A DNA stretch of 13,944 nucleotides from SZUA-430 sp034440175 (GCA_034440175.1 JAWXBO010000144.1:1-13944), one strand, 5' to 3'; positions 1 through 7,732 are shown, counted from the first letter of the stretch. The notes: a model not told the origin generated them from the sequence alone. Translations and numbers: made by a program.

Positions 1-75
1 GCAAAGCGTAACGCCGCATCTGTCAGCTCCGAATCAGCTGACTGCCTATGAATCACTCGACACAACGTTTGGGAA

Positions 76-108
76 TCCTCTAATTGAGGACAGGCCCTAA
101 TCCGGGCC
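76..108 (-). terminator. Two short hairpins downstream of the MFS gene
   Basis: Two small inverted repeats lie just past the stop of the transporter gene: TCCTC/GAGGA around TAATT (76-90) and GGCCC/GGGCC around TAATCC (93-108). They could act as a weak terminator for the minus-strand gene, but no T tract follows on that strand, so this is a tentative call. Nothing else was recognised in bases 1-117. Confidence 0.22.
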
Positions 109-117
109 CTTCGCCGT

Positions 118-1374
118 TTACGGCTTTTGGACGGTTGAGCCGGGGGTCATGTGCATGGGGGCTGGTTGCAGGGGTTCGACCTCGAAGGGTTCGCGGTTTT
201 GTTGGGCGATGGGGGCCCGCTTGGCCATGCGATAAAAGACGAAGGCTGTGAAGGCCAAGTGCATCGCTGCGGTGTAGATGAAGATCGCGCTCATGCCGCC
301 GATCTGGATGACGATGGCGGCGATGACGGGCCCGAGGGCTGCTGCGGCGCCGTAGACGAAGAGGTTGCTTGAGGCGACCTCGGTCATCTCGTCCTGGCGG
401 GCGTGGTCGTTGAGGTGGGCGTTGGTGAGTGAGCCGATCGGGAAGGCTGTGGCCCCGTAAAGGGCGCCTCCAGCCAAGAGCCAGATGCCGGAAGGGATCC
501 CCCACGGCGCCTCTATGGCCAGCATGACGCCGGCCAATGCTGCCGCTGCTGCGCAAAAGCCGATGATGATGCGCCGGTCGGTGAAGTCCGAGAGGCGGCC
601 TATCGGCCATTGCGCAATGGCGCCGCCGAGGATGACCGCCGACATGAAGAGCGCAATGCCGTCGCCGGTCATGCCGCGTGATTCCGCATAGACCGGGGCC
701 AGCGTCCAAAAGGCGCCGCTGACCAGGCCTACCGCCAAGGCGCCCATGACACCGACGGGCGAGATCTTGTAGAGGCGCCAAGGCCGGAGTTTTACCTGGC
801 CCGGACGCGGCGGCTCGGCCTGCGAGGTCAGGCCGACCGGCACCAGGCAGAGCACGGTGAGAATGGCAGTGATGGAGAACAGCTCGTATGAACTGGGGCT
901 TGCAAGCGTGAACAGGTATTGGCCGCCGAGCAGGGCTAAATTGTTGAAGGTGGCATAGATCGTAAAGATGCGGCCGCGAATGGCGTTGGCGGTTTGCTGG
1001 TTGAGCCAGCTCTCCAACACCGCAAACATGCCGGCGGCGCAAAAGCCGATGCCCGCGCGCATCAGGCTCCAGGCCAGTGGCTCGACATACAAGGCGTGGA
1101 CGAGAACGATTGCGGCAGTGATGGCGCCCAGCACGGCAAAGACGCGAATGTGGCCGACGCGCGCGGTCAGGCGCGGGCAAATCCAGCAGCCCGCAACGAA
1201 GCCTGCGAAATAGGCGGAACCCATCAGGGCGATGGCGGTGCTGGAAAACCCTTCGCCATTGGCGCGAACGGGCACCAGCGTTCCCTGGAGGCCGCTGGCG
1301 AGCAACATGATGACCGCTGTCGCGAGCAACGCTGCTATTTTGGTGAGATCGGCAGTGGTGACTCTAGTCGACAT
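118..1374 (-). CDS. MFS transporter, YcaD-like
   Basis: A 418-residue inner-membrane carrier of the major facilitator superfamily with about 12 hydrophobic segments split by a central polar loop near residues 185-205. Residues 121-125 read ESWLN, followed by RGR at 133-135; this pair in the loop after helix 4 is typical of the YcaD-type branch of MFS carriers. The second half carries a further MFS-like loop (GRLSDFTDRR). The C-terminal tail (about residues 385-418) is polar and cytoplasmic. The ATG at 1374 has no clear Shine-Dalgarno sequence, but no better in-frame start is visible. It diverges from the acyl-CoA synthetase gene across a 110-base spacer, so shared regulation is possible. The substrate cannot be read from the sequence; drug or metabolite export is the usual guess for this branch. 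Confidence 0.88.
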   Translation of the reverse strand: MSTRVTTADLTKIAALLATAVIMLLASGLQGTLVPVRANGEGFSSTAIALMGSAYFAGFVAGCWICPRLTARVGHIRVFAVLGAITAAIVLVHALYVEPLAWSLMRAGIGFCAAGMFAVLESWLNQQTANAIRGRIFTIYATFNNLALLGGQYLFTLASPSSYELFSITAILTVLCLVPVGLTSQAEPPRPGQVKLRPWRLYKISPVGVMGALAVGLVSGAFWTLAPVYAESRGMTGDGIALFMSAVILGGAIAQWPIGRLSDFTDRRIIIGFCAAAAALAGVMLAIEAPWGIPSGIWLLAGGALYGATAFPIGSLTNAHLNDHARQDEMTEVASSNLFVYGAAAALGPVIAAIVIQIGGMSAIFIYTAAMHLAFTAFVFYRMAKRAPIAQQNREPFEVEPLQPAPMHMTPGSTVQKP

Positions 1375-1484
1375 AGGGTGGTGCTCATAGCGGTTTGTCC
1401 GGGATGGCGAAAGGGTGTGTGTGAATTGCGGTGTGGGCGGGGTTTCGCTAGGGTCTTGCCATCATTGTGAAAGACTAAACCGAC

Positions 1485-3098
1485 ATGGGTAATGCCTATT
1501 CCAGAGATTTGGACAAGAACGAAGCGAATTATCAATCTCTATCGCCGCTGACGTTCCTGGAGCGCGCGGCGTTTACGTTCCCCCAGCACGTGGCGATCCT
1601 GCATGGCGACCAGCGCTTTACCTATGCGGAATTTTACGCCCGCACGCGGCGCCTGGCGTCGGCGTTGTCGCGGCGCGGCATAGGCTTGGGCGATACGGTG
1701 GCGGTGATTGCGCCAAATATTCCGCCGATGCTCGATGCGCATTACGGCGTAATGATGGTGGGCGGGGTTTTGAACGCAATCAACTATCGGCTGAGTGCGC
1801 AGGAGATCGCCTTTATCCTCGATCATGGTGAAGCCAAGGTTTTGATCGTGGACAAAGAGTTCGGCGCACTCGCGCGCGAAGCGCTGAAGCTGTGCAAGGC
1901 CAAGCCTTTCATCATTGGGATCGACGATCCGGCGTTTGACGGCGTATTTTTGATCGGCGCGATCGAGTATGAAGCCTTTCTGGAAACCGGCGATCCGGAA
2001 TTTCAATGGTCACTGCCGGAGGATGAGTGGCAGGCGATTTCGCTGAACTACACCAGCGGCACTACGGGCAACCCCAAGGGCGTTGTGTTTCATTCACGCG
2101 GCGCGTATCTGCTGGCGCTGGGCAATGTGATTGCGGCATCGATCCGGGCGCATCCGGTTTATCTGTGGTCGCTGCCGATGTTTCATTGCAATGGCTGGTG
2201 CTTTACCTGGACGATCTCGGTCGTCGCCGGCACGCATGTGTGTTTGCGCCGGGTGACGGCGGCCAACATGTTCGATGCCTGCGCGCGCTATGGCGTGACG
2301 CATATGTGCGGGGCGCCGATTGTGATGGGCATGCTTGTCAACGCGAGCGACGGCGAACGCAAAGCGCTAAAGACCCGCGTTGAGTTCATGACGGCAGCAG
2401 CCCCGCCACCGGCGGCAACTCTGGCGCGGATGGAAGAGGCGGGCTTCCAGGTGCATCACGTTTATGGACTGACAGAGACGTATGGGCCTGCGGTTGTGAA
2501 CGCGTGGCATCGCGAATGGGACGCCCTGCCCGGCGAGGAGCGCGCGAAGATCAAAGCGCGCCAGGGCGTGCGCTATCCGGTGCTGGAGGCGCTGGCGGTC
2601 AAAGACCCTGAGACCATGGAAGACGTGCCGCGCGACGGCGAGACGATGGGTGAAGTGTTCTTCCGCGGCAATGTGGTGATGAAAGGCTATCTCAAGAATC
2701 CAAATGCGAGCGCCGAGGCTTTCAAGGGCGGCTGGTTTCATTCAGGCGATTTGGGCGTCTGGCACACAGACGGCTATATCCAGCTTAAAGACCGGTCGAA
2801 GGACATTATCATTTCGGGCGGCGAGAATATTTCATCGATTGAAGTGGAAGACGTGCTGATGAAGCATCCGGCCATCAGCCTGGCCGCGGTTGTCGGCAAA
2901 CCGGACGAAAAATGGGGCGAGACGCCGGTCGCGTTCGTCGAGCTCAAAGGCGGCGCGACGGCTTCGGCAGACGAGATCATCGCCTTTTGCCGCAACCAGA
3001 TTGCAACTTACAAGGTGCCGCGCACGATAGTGTTCTGTGAATTGCCCAAGACATCGACGGGCAAAATCCAGAAATTCAAGTTGCGCGAAAAGGTCTGA
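1485..3098 (+). CDS. Acyl-CoA synthetase (AMP-forming)
   Basis: A 537-residue member of the ANL adenylating superfamily that activates a carboxylic acid with ATP to an acyl-adenylate and then transfers it to coenzyme A in the cytoplasm. Hallmarks in order: the P-loop YTSGTTGNPKG (189-199), the adenine-binding YGLTETYGP (327-335), HSGDLG (419-424, with the ribose-binding Asp422), the hinge region KDRSKDIIISGGENIS (from 435), and the C-terminal PKTSTGKIQKFKLR with the catalytic lysine at 527. Length and motifs match the medium/short-chain fatty acyl-CoA ligase and DmdB/AAE-like group rather than the longer FadD type. The chain length of the substrate is not readable; a role in fatty-acid or branched-acid catabolism is inferred. 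The gene stands alone, divergent from the MFS gene, and the ribosome site is weak. Confidence 0.93.
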   Translation: MGNAYSRDLDKNEANYQSLSPLTFLERAAFTFPQHVAILHGDQRFTYAEFYARTRRLASALSRRGIGLGDTVAVIAPNIPPMLDAHYGVMMVGGVLNAINYRLSAQEIAFILDHGEAKVLIVDKEFGALAREALKLCKAKPFIIGIDDPAFDGVFLIGAIEYEAFLETGDPEFQWSLPEDEWQAISLNYTSGTTGNPKGVVFHSRGAYLLALGNVIAASIRAHPVYLWSLPMFHCNGWCFTWTISVVAGTHVCLRRVTAANMFDACARYGVTHMCGAPIVMGMLVNASDGERKALKTRVEFMTAAAPPPAATLARMEEAGFQVHHVYGLTETYGPAVVNAWHREWDALPGEERAKIKARQGVRYPVLEALAVKDPETMEDVPRDGETMGEVFFRGNVVMKGYLKNPNASAEAFKGGWFHSGDLGVWHTDGYIQLKDRSKDIIISGGENISSIEVEDVLMKHPAISLAAVVGKPDEKWGETPVAFVELKGGATASADEIIAFCRNQIATYKVPRTIVFCELPKTSTGKIQKFKLREKV

Positions 3099-3112
3099 AT
3101 GAAATGTTGCCC

Positions 3113-3132
3113 CCCGGACTTTGCCGTCCGGG
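3113..3132 (+). terminator. Hairpin after the acyl-CoA synthetase gene
   Basis: A perfect 7-bp stem, CCCGGAC and GTCCGGG around a six-base loop, lies 14 bases past the synthetase stop codon. There is no T tract after it, so it may be a factor-assisted terminator or an mRNA 3'-end stabiliser rather than a classical intrinsic terminator. Confidence 0.35.
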
Positions 3133-3221
3133 AGACATCATCTGATGACAGCGCTTCATCGCCGGCGTCTTACCAGTTGCTGCGCTTGTTAGTTTCGAGG
3201 ATCAGAGAGTTTTTGCGCCGG

Positions 3222-3395
3222 CTAGTTTATTTCTATTCGAAGGCGCTCTATTTCTTCTTTTAGTCGAAGCTTTCGCTTCTTTAGCTCTGCGAGCATCAAG
3301 TCGTCCGGGAGGGGACGGTGCTGCTCGTCTTGGATTTGTGAATCGAGTCTGTGGTGCTTATCCGCCAGTTCCTGGATATGCGAGTCTAGGCCCAT
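3222..3395 (-). CDS. YdcH/DUF465 family small protein
   Basis: A 57-residue, highly charged protein that is predicted almost wholly alpha-helical. It starts MGLDSHIQELADKHHRLD and ends in a LKKRKLRLKEEIERL-type stretch. The pattern (an N-terminal helix with HxxLD, a short turn, then LKKxKLxLKDEI) is the DUF465/YdcH signature common in Proteobacteria, whose biochemical role is unknown. The frame is open 24 codons further upstream, but the ATG at 3395 is chosen because GGAGG (3403-3407) lies seven bases ahead of it and because family members start this way. A second DUF465 gene lies divergently across a 218-base spacer. Confidence 0.85.
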   Translation of the reverse strand: MGLDSHIQELADKHHRLDSQIQDEQHRPLPDDLMLAELKKRKLRLKEEIERLRIEIN

Positions 3396-3402
3396 GTACC
3401 TG

Positions 3403-3407
3403 CCTCC
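3403..3407 (-). promoter_or_regulatory. Ribosome binding site of the minus-strand DUF465 gene
   Basis: A perfect GGAGG on the minus strand, seven bases before ATG 3395. It decides the start in favour of the shorter, family-like reading. Confidence 0.75.
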
Positions 3408-3428
3408 GTGTTTAGAGAGTCGGATTGA

Positions 3429-3434
3429 ATCATA
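3429..3434 (-). promoter_or_regulatory. Possible -10 box for the minus-strand DUF465 gene
   Basis: TATGAT on the minus strand (5 of 6 to TATAAT) would give a leader of roughly 27 bases to ATG 3395. An upstream TTACCG at 18 bases spacing is only a poor -35, so the call is weak. Confidence 0.25.
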
Positions 3435-3613
3435 GAATCTTGCGCTTGTCAGCGGTAAGTTTGGCAATTCGCAAATAATGTCTTAACGACAATTCGCCCC
3501 TTGCTGCGCGCTTTATGTTTGAAATTGCTGCGATTTTTGAATTTCAGTTCGCGGTTGCGAAAGACAAATGCAGCATTTTGTGATAGAGTTCCCCAATAAG
3601 TGAAAAGTGAGTC

Positions 3614-3904
3614 ATGGGATTTTCCAAAGACGGCGGGGGACCCGAAAGTCCCCTCTTGACACTCGTTGGCGGGAGCCAACCTGCGGGAGAGGCTGCGCCA
3701 CCGGACGGCGCTGACAAAGCAACCCTGCTGAAGCTCTCTGAGCTGCGTCAGGAGCATCGTGACCTCGACGTTGAGATACAGACGATTGTCGCGTCGGTGG
3801 CCATTGATCAATTGCTGATGCGGCGGCTGAAGAAGCGCAAGCTGATGCTGCGCGATTTAATCACGCGGATCGAGAGCGAGATTGTTCCCGATATCATTGC
3901 TTGA
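3614..3904 (+). CDS. DUF465-like small protein with extended N-terminus
   Basis: A 96-residue protein. The first 35 or so residues are Gly/Pro/Ala-rich and look disordered; residues 40-90 are strongly helical and contain LRQEHRDLDVEI then MRRLKKRKLMLRDLI, the same HRxLDxxI ... LKKRKLxLRD pattern as in the neighbouring DUF465 gene. It is therefore a second member of the family with an added N-terminal tail. The start ATG 3614 has only a weak purine-rich site (AAGTGAG) ahead of it. The stop codon almost touches the end of the convergent diguanylate cyclase gene. Function is unknown, as for the family. Confidence 0.75.
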   Translation: MGFSKDGGGPESPLLTLVGGSQPAGEAAPPDGADKATLLKLSELRQEHRDLDVEIQTIVASVAIDQLLMRRLKKRKLMLRDLITRIESEIVPDIIA

Positions 3905-3905
3905 G

Positions 3906-4634
3906 CTAAGGCTTGCGGCGTTTGGCTGCGTACATTGCGCGGTCGGCGTCGGCCATGGCGGCGTCGGGGTTTTCGCCTTTTTGAAATTGATGAATGCCGA
4001 ATGCGACCGAAAGATTTAGCGGCTTGCCGTCCCACTGAAAGGGCTTCGATGCGAGTTGCCCGGACAGAGCGCGCGCTTTCTTTTCGGCTTGGTCCTTGCC
4101 GGCTTTGGGCAGGATGACGCCAAACTCATCGCCGCCCAAGCGGCCCACGACATCGGATTCTCTGACATTTTCAATGAGCAGATTGGCGACATGCTTGAGC
4201 ACCGCATCGCCTGCCGCATGGCCGTGGGTGTCGTTGACGGTTTTGAAGCCATCCAAATCGAAATAGATCAGACTGGCCGAAAGGTCGTAGCGATCACCGA
4301 ATGAAATGATGCGCGACATCTCGCGAACGAAGGCGCGGCGGTTCAAAAGCGGCAAGAGACTGTCTTGATCGGCCACGGCTTGAACCGATTCCAGGCGCTC
4401 CTGTGTATGCTGCAAGTCTTGGCGCAAACGATCGACTTCGGCCATGAGCGTAACAATCGCGTCGCGGACGGCGGGGGTGAACTCGACCTCGGGGATGCCC
4501 AAGACCGATGAGACATCGGCGGTGGCGCCAGCCGCAGTAACGGCTTTCGTAGCGGTGGCGCGCTGCACCGAGGCATAGGCTTGCACTCCGGTGGCGCCGG
4601 CGGCAGTTCCTGGTCTGGTGCCCGAGATCTTCAT
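3906..4634 (-). CDS. Diguanylate cyclase (GGDEF protein, DgcB-like)
   Basis: A 242-residue cytoplasmic enzyme predicted to make cyclic di-GMP from two GTP. Residues 1-45 are low-complexity (Ala/Thr/Gly); 64-90 form a likely coiled coil that would dimerise the enzyme; the GGDEF domain fills the rest. Visible are FDLDGFK (125-131, metal/nucleotide binding), the active-site GGDEF (167-171), and RESD (158-161) placed exactly five residues before it, which is the product-inhibition I-site. The domain looks catalytically intact and feedback-controlled. There is no sensor or membrane segment. The frame opens at 4676, but ATG 4634 is preferred because TTGGAG lies four bases upstream, and because MKISG-type N-termini are what I recall for this group. 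The gene diverges from purE. Confidence 0.9.
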   Translation of the reverse strand: MKISGTRPGTAAGATGVQAYASVQRATATKAVTAAGATADVSSVLGIPEVEFTPAVRDAIVTLMAEVDRLRQDLQHTQERLESVQAVADQDSLLPLLNRRAFVREMSRIISFGDRYDLSASLIYFDLDGFKTVNDTHGHAAGDAVLKHVANLLIENVRESDVVGRLGGDEFGVILPKAGKDQAEKKARALSGQLASKPFQWDGKPLNLSVAFGIHQFQKGENPDAAMADADRAMYAAKRRKP

Positions 4635-4638
4635 CTTG

Positions 4639-4644
4639 CTCCAA
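4639..4644 (-). promoter_or_regulatory. Ribosome binding site of the diguanylate cyclase gene
   Basis: TTGGAG on the minus strand, four bases before ATG 4634. No comparable site precedes the upstream ATG at 4676. Confidence 0.5.
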
Positions 4645-4800
4645 GCATATCGAAACGCACCGCATTTGGCGCCCATCGAATCGCTAAAGCCGAAACTGCG
4701 ACCAAATGCTTAATAATGACTGACATCTGGGTTTCACTCGGGCGCTCAGGGGCATTATACTTCGGCGCTTCTTGTTGAAATCTCGTCCACCGGCAACCAC

Positions 4801-4805
4801 AAGGA
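4801..4805 (+). promoter_or_regulatory. Ribosome binding site of purE
   Basis: AAGGA lies five bases ahead of ATG 4811. It favours this start over the TTG at 4772, the ATG at 4805 (which overlaps the site) and the ATG at 4820. Confidence 0.55.
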
Positions 4806-4810
4806 TGCAC

Positions 4811-5353
4811 ATGGCCGCCATGGCCAAAAAAATCTCATCATCAGCCAACGAACGCGGCTCTGCGAATGTCGGCATTATCATGGGCAGCCGGTCTGATTGG
4901 ACGGTCATGTCGGAAGCCGCCGAAATTCTGGATAAACTGGGCGTTCGGCACGAGGTGCGGGTAGTGTCTGCGCACCGCACGCCCGACCGGCTATTCGCCT
5001 ATGCCAAAGGTGCGAAGGCGCGCGGCATTCAGGTGATCATAGCCGGCGCAGGCGGGGCGGCCCATCTGCCGGGCATGACGTCGTCGATGACGACCCTGCC
5101 GGTGCTGGGCGTGCCGGTTCCCTCGACGGGATTGGACGGGCTCGACAGTTTGTTGTCGATTGTCCAAATGCCTGGTGGGGTGCCGGTTGGGACTTTGGCC
5201 ATCGGTAAACCGGGGGCCAAGAATGCGGGCCTGCTGGCGGCAGCGATTCTGGCGCTCAACGACCCGGACCTTGCCAAACGACTTGAGGGGTATCGCGCGC
5301 GGCAAACGGCAGAAGTGCCGGAGACGGCGTTCGATGAGGACCATGGACGCTGA
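4811..5353 (+). CDS. purE: N5-carboxyaminoimidazole ribonucleotide mutase (PurE class I)
   Basis: A 180-residue enzyme that converts N5-CAIR to CAIR in de novo purine synthesis. Residues 25-30 read GSRSDW, the phosphate-binding turn; SAHRTP at 53-58 carries the catalytic His55 (equivalent to E. coli His45); GAGGAAHLPGM spans 79-89. Together they define class I PurE, the type that works with PurK. The first 18 residues are a variable tail. The stop codon lies inside the 5' end of purK, so the two genes are translationally coupled. The upstream spacer is shared with the divergent diguanylate cyclase gene; no PurR-like operator or purine riboswitch was recognised there. Confidence 0.95.
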   Translation: MAAMAKKISSSANERGSANVGIIMGSRSDWTVMSEAAEILDKLGVRHEVRVVSAHRTPDRLFAYAKGAKARGIQVIIAGAGGAAHLPGMTSSMTTLPVLGVPVPSTGLDGLDSLLSIVQMPGGVPVGTLAIGKPGAKNAGLLAAAILALNDPDLAKRLEGYRARQTAEVPETAFDEDHGR

Positions 5354-6446
5354 TCTCATGCACCCAGTCGGGCCTGGTGGAACTGTCGGTATTTTGGGCG
5401 GCGGGCAGCTGGGGCGCATGCTGGCGCTGGCGGCGGCACGGCGGGGACTGAAATGCGCGATCTATTCGCCCGACGCCCACAGCCCGGCGTTTCAGGTCTG
5501 CGACGCGCATGTGGTGGCGAACTATAGCGACACGCAAGCTTTGGAGAAGTTCGCGCGCAGCGTCGATGTCGTCACGTATGAATTCGAGAATGTGCCGGGC
5601 GATGCGGCTAAAGTGTTGAGCGCCTTGAAGTCGGTGCAACCGAACCCAAAAGCGCTGTCGATTATTCAGGACCGCTTTTCCGAGAAGTCGTTCGCGCGCC
5701 GCGTGGGCATTGCAACGACGCCCTTTGCCTTGATCGATTCGCCGGCGAGCCTTGAAGTGGCGCTGTCGCTGGTGGGCGTGCCATCGGTGCTGAAGACGTC
5801 GCGGCTGGGCTATGACGGCAAGGGGCAACGCATCGTGCGCGCGGCGGACCAATTGGCCGGCGCGTGGGACGAGTTGAAACGGGTCCCGTGCATTTTGGAG
5901 GGCTTTGTCGATTTTACGCGCGAGCTTTCGGTGGTGGCGGCGCGAGGCGTGGATGGAAAGACGGCCTGCTACGACCTGGTCGAAAACCGGCACGAGAACC
6001 ATATTTTGCGCACAACCCTGGCGCCGGCGAAAGCTGCGGCGCGCTTGAAGAGCGAGGCTGTGCAGATCGCCGAAAAATTGCTGGACGCATTCGACTATGT
6101 GGGCGTGATGGCGGTGGAGATGTTCGAGACGCGCGACGGGCGCTTGCTGGTCAACGAGATCGCGCCCAGGGTGCATAATTCCGGGCACTGGACGATTGAC
6201 GCCTGCGCGGTGAGCCAGTTCGAGCAGCACATCCGCGCTGTATGCGGCTGGCCTTTGGGGGACACGACGCGGCATTGCGATGCGGTGATGACGAATTTGC
6301 TGGGTGATGAGATCGACAATTGGCCCACGCTTGCGGCGGAACCGGCAACGGCGGTGCATCATTACGGCAAAGGCGAGGCGCGCGCGGGCCGCAAGATGGG
6401 GCACGTTACGCGGCTCTATCCGTTGGGGATGCGGCCTGAAGGGTGA
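5334..6446 (+). CDS. purK: 5-(carboxyamino)imidazole ribonucleotide synthase
   Basis: About 370 residues, an ATP-grasp enzyme that carboxylates AIR with bicarbonate and ATP to N5-CAIR, the substrate of PurE. Numbered from ATG 5334, GILGGGQLGRM (19-29) begins the N-terminal pre-ATP-grasp domain; VTYEFENV follows; SRLGYDGKGQ is the ATP-grasp glycine-rich loop; NEIAPRVHNSGHWT near the end holds the metal-binding Glu/Asn and is diagnostic for PurK. It overlaps the end of purE by about 20 bases. Three starts are possible: ATG 5334 (GGAG ten bases upstream), ATG 5343 (GAGGA only two bases away) and ATG 5358. The first is preferred on spacing, with modest confidence. Beyond the stop the sequence changes to the accessory patch. 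Confidence 0.94.
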   Translation: MRTMDADLMHPVGPGGTVGILGGGQLGRMLALAAARRGLKCAIYSPDAHSPAFQVCDAHVVANYSDTQALEKFARSVDVVTYEFENVPGDAAKVLSALKSVQPNPKALSIIQDRFSEKSFARRVGIATTPFALIDSPASLEVALSLVGVPSVLKTSRLGYDGKGQRIVRAADQLAGAWDELKRVPCILEGFVDFTRELSVVAARGVDGKTACYDLVENRHENHILRTTLAPAKAAARLKSEAVQIAEKLLDAFDYVGVMAVEMFETRDGRLLVNEIAPRVHNSGHWTIDACAVSQFEQHIRAVCGWPLGDTTRHCDAVMTNLLGDEIDNWPTLAAEPATAVHHYGKGEARAGRKMGHVTRLYPLGMRPEG

Positions 6447-6492
6447 GGCGGTTGGGTTGCGGGAAACAATGCCTGCTTTTTATTTGCTGCCT

Positions 6493-6496
6493 AGGA
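6493..6496 (+). promoter_or_regulatory. Shine-Dalgarno sequence ahead of a missing start codon
   Basis: AGGA sits seven bases before ATA 6504, at the point where a RhuM-family protein should begin. The ribosome site seems preserved while the start codon has become ATA. Confidence 0.4.
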
Positions 6497-6503
6497 ACTA
6501 CGC

Positions 6504-7070
6504 ATACCTGACAACTCATCCAGCATCATCCTCTACCAGACAGAAGATGGGCGCACGCGCATCCAGTGCCGGTTCGACTACGAAACAATCTGGTTGACGC
6601 AGGCGCTTATCTCCGAACTGTTTCAAGTCTCGGTACCCACCGTGAACGAGCATCTGAAAGGCATCTTCGCCGAGGGTGAACTGGACGCAGCGGCAACTAT
6701 TCGGAAATTCCGAATAGTTCGCCACGAGGGTGCCCGCGAAGTCGCCCGCGATATTGAGCATTACAATCTGCCCGCCATCCTCGCCGTCGGCTACCGTGTG
6801 CGCAGCCTTCGCGGCACCCAGTTTCGCCAATGGGCGACGGCCCGCTTGAGCGAGTTCCTGGTGAAGGGTTTCACCCTGGATGACGAGCGTCTGAAAAACC
6901 CACCCGGCAAGGGTCACACCGACTATTTCGACGAATTGCTGGAGCGCGTCCGCGACATCCGTTCTTCGGAGCGGCGCTTCTATCAAAAGGTGCTGGATAT
7001 TTATGCGACCAGCGTTGACTACACGCCAAAAGCCGAAGTGATGAACGAAGGCGTGGCGCGCGCGCATTGA
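6504..7070 (+). pseudogene. RhuM-family protein, start lost and C-terminus truncated
   Basis: The reading frame from 6495 to 7070 encodes the N-terminal half of a RhuM (virulence protein, Fic/DOC-associated) family member: IILYQTEDGRTRIQCRF, then IWLTQALISELFQVSVPTV (a helix-turn-helix-like part), then ATIRKFRIVRHEGAREVARDIEHYNL, GYRVRSLRGTQFRQWA and FYQKVLDIYATSVDY. No ATG or GTG exists in frame before TTG 6594, which lies in the middle of the conserved region. The codon where family members start is ATA (6504), one transition from ATG, behind an AGGA. After IYATSVDY the sequence departs from the family and stops at about 188 residues; typical members are, as I recall, well over 300. It is most likely a dead remnant. 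A shorter product from TTG 6594 is conceivable but would lack the conserved beginning. Confidence 0.75.
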
Positions 7071-7156
7071 CGAGGCTCATGGTGCGCCGATGCGTCTCGC
7101 CGATGGCCTGGCCGACGCTCGACGCGGGCTTCAGCTCTGCGGCGAGGTCATAGCGG

Positions 7157-7510
7157 CTACGGCAATGCTCTTGAACGGATACGATCCGTTTCGACGACCA
7201 AGGCGTGCCCTAATACCGACCCGCCTTCGCTAGCAAGCACCTCGCACAAGCGCACGGCTTTTTCCGCAGGTCTGCAGCCGGGCAGGACAAGGCGGATCAC
7301 TCCCGGCAACCGGTGACCATCCCGAAACGCAAGTTCTCCGAAATCCTTGTCTTCAGTGACAAGTACGCGCGCGTCGGCGATTGCCAGTTTCACCACGTCG
7401 TCATCGGGCGCAGCAGGCATGGCGGCAATGACCATGAGTACGTCGTGTCCTGCTGCTTGCAATGCGGCGGCGATCACCGGGGACAGGTTCTCATCGACTA
7501 GAATGCGCAA
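7157..7510 (-). CDS. DUF5615 PIN-like toxin
   Basis: A 117-residue protein of the DUF5615 PIN-like family, the predicted nuclease toxin usually paired with a DUF433 antitoxin. The acidic set is visible: D6-E7-N8 at the start, D36-D38 in PDDDVV, and TEDKDFGEL at 52-60. RILVDENLS and VLVTEDKDF are the diagnostic blocks. The start is TTG 7510; no other is possible upstream because the antitoxin's TAG stop lies in the same frame two codons before. Only three bases separate the two genes, so they form one operon with antitoxin first. RNase activity is inferred from the fold; whether this copy is toxic is unknown. Confidence 0.85.
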   Translation of the reverse strand: MRILVDENLSPVIAAALQAAGHDVLMVIAAMPAAPDDDVVKLAIADARVLVTEDKDFGELAFRDGHRLPGVIRLVLPGCRPAEKAVRLCEVLASEGGSVLGHALVVETDRIRSRALP

Positions 7511-7513
7511 GCG

Positions 7514-7732
7514 CTATTCCGCTGCTCGCGGGGACTGTACAAGATTTAGCGCGTAGGCAATGGCCGCCTCAACCTGTTCGTTGGAAAGGTGGGGATACTC
7601 TTCCACGATCTCCACGACGGATCGGCCTTCGCCCAGCCGGGTCAATATCAACTCGACGGTAATGCGCGTTCCCTCGATGACGGGTTTGCCCGTCATGATA
7701 CGAGGATCTGAAATGATGCGGGGTGCCGACAT
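7514..7732 (-). CDS. DUF433 antitoxin
   Basis: A 72-residue protein of the DUF433 family. The hallmark GKPVIEGTRITVELILTRL (15-33) is followed by a helical C-terminal part (YPHLSNEQVEAAIAYAL) typical of this winged-helix-like antitoxin, which is thought to bind its toxin and the operon's own promoter. ATG 7732 fits the usual MSxPRIxSDPxIMxGKP beginning; an upstream in-frame start at 7771 would add 13 atypical residues. The ribosome site is poor. The promoter would lie in 7733-7800, where a GTGA...TCAC half-palindrome could be an operator, though this is speculative. Confidence 0.85.
   Translation of the reverse strand: MSAPRIISDPRIMTGKPVIEGTRITVELILTRLGEGRSVVEIVEEYPHLSNEQVEAAIAYALNLVQSPRAAE

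Noticed and set aside
80..1180. 366-codon frame on the minus strand inside the MFS gene
   Set aside because: Same strand but another frame; its Arg/His/Pro-rich translation is a GC shadow, while the MFS frame has clear helices and motifs.
4772..4810. Upstream TTG and ATG starts for purE
   Set aside because: The added residues are atypical and AAGGA is correctly spaced only for ATG 4811.
5256..6404. Long minus-strand open frame of 382 codons opposite purK
   Set aside because: It lies wholly antisense to a clear purK, is rich in Arg/His and shows no family motif; such frames are common opposite GC-rich genes.
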